DNA of 10,118 bases. It comes from JBAUHN01 sp049680295 (GTDB taxonomy: Bacteria > Pseudomonadota > Alphaproteobacteria > Rhodobacterales > Rhodobacteraceae). Shown piece by piece: positions 7,019 through 10,118 of the stretch. The notes under the pieces are model-generated. The model saw only the letters and a list, made by a program, of their open reading frames with translations, did no database searches and was not told the DNA's origin. Made by a program: the position numbers and the translations under genes. The first letter of the stretch is position 1, and each line of letters starts with the position of its first letter. The stretch lies in the NCBI GenBank assembly GCA_049680295.1, contig JBAUHN010000356.1, positions 1 through 10,118 on the forward strand, in the 5' to 3' direction.

Positions 7019-7047
7019 CGCTAATCTGCATACAGCAGGTCTGTCAA
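7019..7047 (-). promoter_or_regulatory. Predicted promoter of the M24-amidase operon
   Basis: On the minus strand TTGACA (7047-7042), a 17-base spacer, then TTAGCG (7024-7019), a weak -10. The spacer contains the left copy of the TGTATACA-type palindrome (7025-7036), so a bound regulator would block RNA polymerase. The start would lie about 30 bases before the ATG at 6979. Confidence 0.45.
7025..7036. promoter_or_regulatory. GntR/FCD operator, copy 1 (imperfect)
   Basis: TCTGCATACAGC matches the perfect palindrome at 7087-7098 in 10 of 12 positions. It lies between the -35 and -10 of the leftward promoter. Centre-to-centre distance to copy 2 is 62 bases, close to six helical turns, which would allow cooperative or looped binding. 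Confidence 0.55.
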
Positions 7048-7063
7048 TTCGATTTATTTGCCG

Positions 7064-7098
7064 ATATCTTCCTAAAAATGTTTAAAGCTGTATACAGC
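7064..7098. promoter_or_regulatory. GntR/FCD operator, copy 2 (perfect palindrome), and start region of the regulator transcript
   Basis: GCTGTATACAGC at 7087-7098 is a perfect 12-bp palindrome with a TGTATACA core, the type of site bound by many FCD-group GntR proteins. Directly upstream, TTGCCG (7058-7063) and TTTAAA (7081-7086) with a 17-base spacer make a fair promoter. The transcript would then start inside the palindrome, about 24 bases before the proposed ATG at 7117. This arrangement predicts self-repression. Confidence 0.6.
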
Positions 7099-7116
7099 AT
7101 GTCATGGGGGCCGCTT

Positions 7117-7809
7117 ATGCCGATCGAAGACACCGATATCGCATCAGACAAGCGGAGCACGGCTGAGCTTATCCAGGCTGAGCTGTTGCGACGCATTTGT
7201 TTCCTGGAGTATCTCCCCGAAGATCAATTGAAGGAAGCTGAGCTTGCCGCCGAATTCGGGGTGAGCAGAACGCCTGTCCGGGACGCGATCAACCGGATCA
7301 GCCACCTGGGCTTGGTTGAAACTAGGAACGGGGTTGGCACAGTCGTCGTGCCACTGCCCGCCTTGAAACTGCATCACGTCTACGAGATGCGCCTCGCGCT
7401 TGCGACCATGATCGGGACCGGGTCACCCTGCGCCATTTCCGCCGCCGATCTTGCGATCGCGCGGACCCTATTGTCAGAGGCAATAACCCTGAGGGATGAC
7501 TTTCATCCCCGTCGCTATGTCGATCTAAACCACCGCTTGCACCAGTTGATTGCCAGCCTTATCGGCAACAGTGTACTGCGGTCCTTTTGGTGGCAAACCT
7601 ATTTTCAAGCTGCCAGTACTTGGTACCACATCAGCAATCTGATGGGTCCAGAGGTCGTGAGGGCGTTGATAGACGAATTGCGCGATATCGTTACCGCCTT
7701 GGAAAACAACGATGGTGCCGCCATCGGTTTTATCCAGCGAACCCACATTGGCTATGGCTACGGCAGGGTAAAAGCATTTCTTTCTGAACAGAGTGGCGTG
7801 GCGCCATAA
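7117..7809 (+). CDS. GntR-family regulator with FCD domain
   Basis: Regulator of 230 residues, usual for the FCD (FadR) group. The frame is open further upstream to 6952. I chose the ATG at 7117 because GGGGG lies 6 bases before it, the operator palindrome and likely transcript start lie upstream of it, and the protein then begins shortly before the conserved domain. The winged helix-turn-helix covers about 14-78: STAELIQAELLRRI, the LAAEFGVSRTPVRDAINRI recognition region at 43-61, and the ETRNGVGTVVV wing. The C-terminal all-helical FCD domain covers about 88-222 and binds the effector; possible metal or ligand residues are Asn138, His142 and His210. It is divergent from the M24-amidase pair and probably represses both that pair and itself until the substrate or a breakdown product binds. 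Confidence 0.92.
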   Translation: MPIEDTDIASDKRSTAELIQAELLRRICFLEYLPEDQLKEAELAAEFGVSRTPVRDAINRISHLGLVETRNGVGTVVVPLPALKLHHVYEMRLALATMIGTGSPCAISAADLAIARTLLSEAITLRDDFHPRRYVDLNHRLHQLIASLIGNSVLRSFWWQTYFQAASTWYHISNLMGPEVVRALIDELRDIVTALENNDGAAIGFIQRTHIGYGYGRVKAFLSEQSGVAP

Positions 7810-8010
7810 TTACTAGTTTCGTGACGTCGCCTGGGTGCTCTGAAAGCCAAGGGACTAGATATCGGGTGCATACATGCGATTGAATGCACAGCGCGATTGT
7901 TCTTTGAACCCGGCTCGATCTGATTACTCTTCGCTGGCGCGGGTTAAAAAATGTTCTATTGGACTTGAACTGCTGCGAAAGAGGTCGATCGGTCCGGTAT
8001 CTTCCAGTTA
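7810..8010. other. Intergenic region left of the insertion sequence
   Basis: About 200 bases with no convincing gene on either strand and no clear terminator after the GntR stop. It ends with the TA dinucleotide (8009-8010) that flanks the insertion sequence. Confidence 0.5.
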
Positions 8011-8022
8011 GAGCGTGTTGCG
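8011..8022. repeat. Left terminal inverted repeat of the IS630 element
   Basis: GAGCGTGTTGCG, matching the inverted right end in 11 of 12 positions; scattered matches continue inward for a further dozen or so bases. The outer boundary is set by the adjacent TA. Confidence 0.85.
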
Positions 8023-8096
8023 GCCTTTCCGATTCAGGATTCCCACGGGACTTGTTCTGTGATTCCCTGTTTGCATAGCAGATATGGGGGTATGAA

Positions 8097-8477
8097 ATGG
8101 GCAGACCACATCCTATGGCTCTTCGAGAGCGCGTTGTCGCTTTTGTGGAGGAAGGGTATTCCCACCGTGCGGCGGCGGCGCGGTTTCGGGTTTCTGTGAA
8201 GTTCGTCAACGACATGGTGATCCTGAAGCGTGAAACAGGTAGTCTGGAGCCGCGCGCGCAGGGCAACGGCGGCGGCCATGGCAAGCTGGCCAGTCTTCGG
8301 GGTTGGATCGAAGCGCGGATGTTGGCAAAACCGGATTTGACCCTGGATGATCTGGTGTTGGAGGTGGCGGATGGCCATGGTGTCACAGTCCATCGCGTTT
8401 CGGTCTGGCGTGCCCTGCGTAGCCTCGGCCTGACACACAAAAAAAGACCTCCAAGCCGCCGAACAGAAGCGGCCTGA
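8097..8477 (+). CDS. IS630 transposase, N-terminal (DNA-binding) part
   Basis: A 126-residue frame holding the DNA-binding half of the transposase. A first helix-turn-helix lies at about 8-45 (ERVVAFVEEGYSHRAAAARF) and a second at about 65-113, ending VWRALRSLGLTHKK. GGGGG 7 bases before the ATG is a good ribosome site. From codon 117 the sequence (RPPSRRTEAA, then stop) no longer fits the family. The expected continuation, KKDLQAAEQKRPEVRQARL, is in the +1 frame from the A7 run at 8439-8445. Full transposase therefore needs a shift at that run, giving a product of about 318 residues, normal for IS630. Confidence 0.9.
   Translation: MGRPHPMALRERVVAFVEEGYSHRAAAARFRVSVKFVNDMVILKRETGSLEPRAQGNGGGHGKLASLRGWIEARMLAKPDLTLDDLVLEVADGHGVTVHRVSVWRALRSLGLTHKKRPPSRRTEAA
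8438..8446 (+). promoter_or_regulatory. Run of seven A at the transposase frame change
   Basis: The reading frame changes at CAAAAAAAG. Dropping one A restores a continuous transposase frame. This could be programmed slippage (transcriptional slippage or +1 ribosomal shift), as in some IS elements, or a one-base insertion that inactivated this copy. Sequence alone cannot decide. Confidence 0.55.
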
Positions 8478-9054
8478 GGTCCGGCAGGCGCGCCTTACCT
8501 GGATCACACGGCGTCAGCCTTTCATGCGCAACCTGTTGCCGCGCATAGGTTTCATCGACGAGACCTCGCTAAAGACGAATATGGCCAAAACCACCGGGTG
8601 GTCTCCCAAAGGCGCACGCCTGACCGACCATGCGCCTTTTGGCCACTGGAAAACCCAGACATTCATCGCCGCCCTGCGCCATGACCGGCTGGATGCCCCT
8701 TGGGTCATCAATGGTGCGATGAACGGCGAGCTGTTCGATCTCTACATCGAGACCCAGTTGGCGCCGACCTTGCAGAGCGGCGACGTGATCATCCTGGATA
8801 ACCTGTCATCGCACAAAAGCCTAATTGCAGCCGCAGCCATGAACGCTGTCGGCGCATGGTTTCTGTTCCTTCCGCCCTACAGCCCAGACTTGAACCCTAT
8901 CGAGATGGCGTTTGCAAAGCTGAAGGCCCTGATCCGCCGAGCTGCTGCTCGCACCTACGATGAACTGTGGAAGGCTGTTGGCCATGTCTGCGACCTCTTC
9001 ACCGACGAGGAATGCTATAATTTCTTCAAGGCTGCAGGATATGAAACCAATTGA
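8440..9054 (+). CDS. IS630 transposase, C-terminal (DDE catalytic) part
   Basis: Catalytic half of the transposase, in frame +1 relative to the first part; the family-like sequence begins at the A7 run. If translated alone it could start at the ATG at 8524 (176 residues). Counting from that ATG, the catalytic triad is Asp12 (IGFIDETSLKTNM), Asp92 (DVIILDNLSSHKS) and Glu127 (PPYSPDLNPIEMAFAKLK). The 34 residues between the second Asp and the Glu are the D34E spacing of the Tc1/mariner-IS630 group. It cuts and joins DNA at TA targets. The stop lies 13 bases before the right end of the element. Confidence 0.9.
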   Translation, partial: KKDLQAAEQKRPEVRQARLTWITRRQPFMRNLLPRIGFIDETSLKTNMAKTTGWSPKGARLTDHAPFGHWKTQTFIAALRHDRLDAPWVINGAMNGELFDLYIETQLAPTLQSGDVIILDNLSSHKSLIAAAAMNAVGAWFLFLPPYSPDLNPIEMAFAKLKALIRRAAARTYDELWKAVGHVCDLFTDEECYNFFKAAGYETN

Positions 9055-9055
9055 A

Positions 9056-9067
9056 CGCAACCCGCTC
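9056..9067. repeat. Right terminal inverted repeat of the IS630 element
   Basis: CGCAACCCGCTC, the inverted counterpart of the left end (11 of 12), followed directly by TA at 9068-9069. Confidence 0.85.
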
Positions 9068-9344
9068 TAGAACACGCAAAACAAAGCCGATTGGTCTTTC
9101 TGCATAGGTCCCGGCATCGCCAATTTTCCCGTTCGAAACAGAAATTGAATAGGTAGATCAGCCTGCGATCAAGGAAGAGTTTGTGATCCAAATCGGCTTT
9201 GAACTGCCTCTCTTTGCACGCTGCAAGAAAGGCAGGTCTTAGATGAGCCGACCTGCACTGTGCCGCGTGCGAACTCAGGCAACGTGGGACCGAAAGGGCA
9301 TTCGCTGCACCTGCGCCTACGTTTGCTTCGCAAAGATATCGACG
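9068..9344. other. Intergenic region right of the insertion sequence, with inverted repeats
   Basis: No convincing gene on either strand. AAAGCCGATT (9083-9092) is repeated inverted at 9191-9200. A long imperfect hairpin spans 9204-9235 (arms starting CTGCCT / AGGCAG), and a 7-bp stem GCAGGTC / GACCTGC lies at 9232-9256, overlapping it. None is followed by a clear T run on either strand, so a terminator for the leftward regulator is possible but not shown. Confidence 0.4.
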
Positions 9345-10118
9345 TCATCTCACTCCTGTTGGCTTGGCGATCTGCGAGATGCGCTGAAATTTCTTTCGAT
9401 AGGCAGCGGGTGATAGACCAACGCCCCTTTTAAAGACCCTGCGAAACGATGCCGGATCTTCATAACCAACTGAGCCGCCAACCGCGTCTACAGATTCTGC
9501 ATCTGTTTCAAGCATCTGCTTGGCTTCTTCGATCCTGAGCGCCTGTACATATTCTATAGGTGCAAAGCCCGTTGCAGAGCGGAACCGGCGTGAAAAGGTG
9601 CGCGGGTTCAGACCGGATCGCGCGACCATTTGTTCGACCGGTCTGGCAAGGGCGTAATTGTCGGCTATCCAAACCTGGCAGTCAGAGATTTGCGCATCTG
9701 AGGTTTCCATCGGACGGGTCATGACAGAGTAAGGTGATTGACCTTCGGAGTGGCCGCTGATCAGAAACACTTTCGCGGTTTCAATCGCATGCTGATATCC
9801 GCAAAGCCTGGCGATCAAATAGACTGCTAAATCATGCCACGCGCTGACACCACCGGCCGTCACAATGCGGTCAGCCTCGGCTGCCAAACACAGAATGGAT
9901 TCATTGCGAAAGGCGACTTTTGGATAATGACGTTGAAACATATCGCGGTACGCCCAATGTGCCGTCGCTTCTTTCCCGTCTAAAAGACCTGCTTCTGCAA
10001 GAAGCAGAGATCCTGAACAGACGGACGTTATCAACGCCCCATCCGTATGCATCTTTCGTAACCAGGCAATTTCTCGGGGGTATCGGCCCTTTGGCACATC
10101 GTAGATCGACGTATACAT
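9345..10118 (-). CDS. GlxA-type AraC-family regulator (partial, N-terminus outside window)
   Basis: Regulator with a DJ-1/PfpI-like sensor domain followed by an AraC DNA-binding domain. The visible part is 257 residues; full proteins are about 320-340, so roughly the first 70-80 residues, including the true start, lie beyond the window. The ATG at the very edge is probably internal. The DJ-1-like part shows the nucleophile-elbow motif SVCSGSLLLAEAGLLDG (Cys34 of the fragment), ATAHW at 51-55 and IVTAGGVSAWHDL at 85-97. The two helix-turn-helix units lie at about 160-190 (VEQMVARSGLNPRTFSRRF) and 208-243 (VGYEDPASFRRVFKRGVGLSPAAYRKKF). Such proteins often activate catabolism of quaternary amines or amino acids, but the target is not visible here. 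It is convergent towards the insertion sequence. Confidence 0.88.
   Translation of the reverse strand: MYTSIYDVPKGRYPREIAWLRKMHTDGALITSVCSGSLLLAEAGLLDGKEATAHWAYRDMFQRHYPKVAFRNESILCLAAEADRIVTAGGVSAWHDLAVYLIARLCGYQHAIETAKVFLISGHSEGQSPYSVMTRPMETSDAQISDCQVWIADNYALARPVEQMVARSGLNPRTFSRRFRSATGFAPIEYVQALRIEEAKQMLETDAESVDAVGGSVGYEDPASFRRVFKRGVGLSPAAYRKKFQRISQIAKPTGVR

Larger units (their letters stand above)
8011..9067 (+). mobile_element. IS630-family insertion sequence, complete
   Basis: A 1057-bp element bounded by inverted repeats and flanked on both sides by TA (8009-8010 and 9068-9069), the target duplication made by IS630/Tc1-mariner elements. It carries one transposase gene in two frames. It sits between the GntR regulator and the GlxA-type regulator and interrupts no gene that I can recognise. 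The ends, the target duplication and the catalytic residues are intact. Confidence 0.92.

Noticed and set aside
7867..7874. TGCATACA as a third GntR operator downstream of the regulator
   Set aside because: It shares the eight-base core with copy 1, but the flanks differ and it lies after the gene with no promoter nearby.
7924..8008. Leftward 27-codon open stretch beside the IS as the end of an interrupted gene
   Set aside because: With the element removed, a TAA stop lies in frame directly upstream, so no gene continues across the insertion site.
7730..8440. 236-codon leftward frame spanning the GntR end, the intergenic DNA and the IS left end
   Set aside because: It crosses an insertion boundary and lies antisense to two real genes; the protein is low in recognisable motifs.
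9152..9238. Short open stretch VDQPAIKEEFVIQIGF... as a gene remnant
   Set aside because: Only about 28 codons between stops with no start or recognisable family; expected by chance.
1..10118. CRISPR array, tRNA, rRNA, toxin-antitoxin or phage genes
   Set aside because: No regularly spaced repeats, no cloverleaf or rRNA-like sequence, and no matching protein families were seen on either strand.

Overview
The window reads as part of an alphaproteobacterial chromosome, most likely from the marine Rhodobacteraceae (Roseobacter-type). This is inferred from the gene content (TRAP transporter, IclR and FCD-type GntR regulators, IS630 element) and the protein flavour, not from a database match. Nothing in it is clearly an unknown biological system. 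It holds two small catabolic or transport clusters, each with its own divergent regulator, followed by an insertion sequence and another regulator.

Region 1 (1-4888). A leftward operon carries an iron-dependent alcohol dehydrogenase, then the three subunits of a TRAP transporter: periplasmic DctP, small membrane protein DctQ and large permease DctM, the last cut by the window edge. An IclR-family regulator runs divergently to the right. Between them lie two back-to-back promoters whose -35 elements form the arms of an 11-bp inverted repeat, and a short ORF with a good ribosome binding site just before the regulator. The simplest reading is uptake of a small organic acid, followed or preceded by an NAD-dependent alcohol/aldehyde step, under IclR control. 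The DctP looks closest to the TakP (2-oxoacid) type.

Region 2 (4889-7809). A leftward pair encodes an M24-fold hydrolase and a nitrilase-superfamily amidase, separated by a single base. The M24 protein has lost all five metal ligands but keeps the catalytic His, as in creatinase and ectoine-hydrolase-like enzymes. Divergent from them is a GntR/FCD regulator. Two copies of a TGTATACA-type palindrome lie in the divergent promoter region, one inside the spacer of the leftward promoter and one at the expected start of the regulator transcript. This predicts a self-regulated hydrolytic cluster acting on an amide, lactam or amidine compound; the substrate cannot be read from sequence. Just after the amidase stop is a short piece resembling the start of another GntR regulator.

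Region 3 (7810-10118). A complete IS630-family insertion sequence (8011-9067) has 12-bp terminal inverted repeats, is flanked by TA dinucleotides, and encodes a DDE transposase split into two frames at a run of seven A. It sits in non-coding DNA. After it comes the C-terminal part of a GlxA-type AraC regulator, which reads leftward and whose start lies outside the window. No tRNA, rRNA or CRISPR array was seen.
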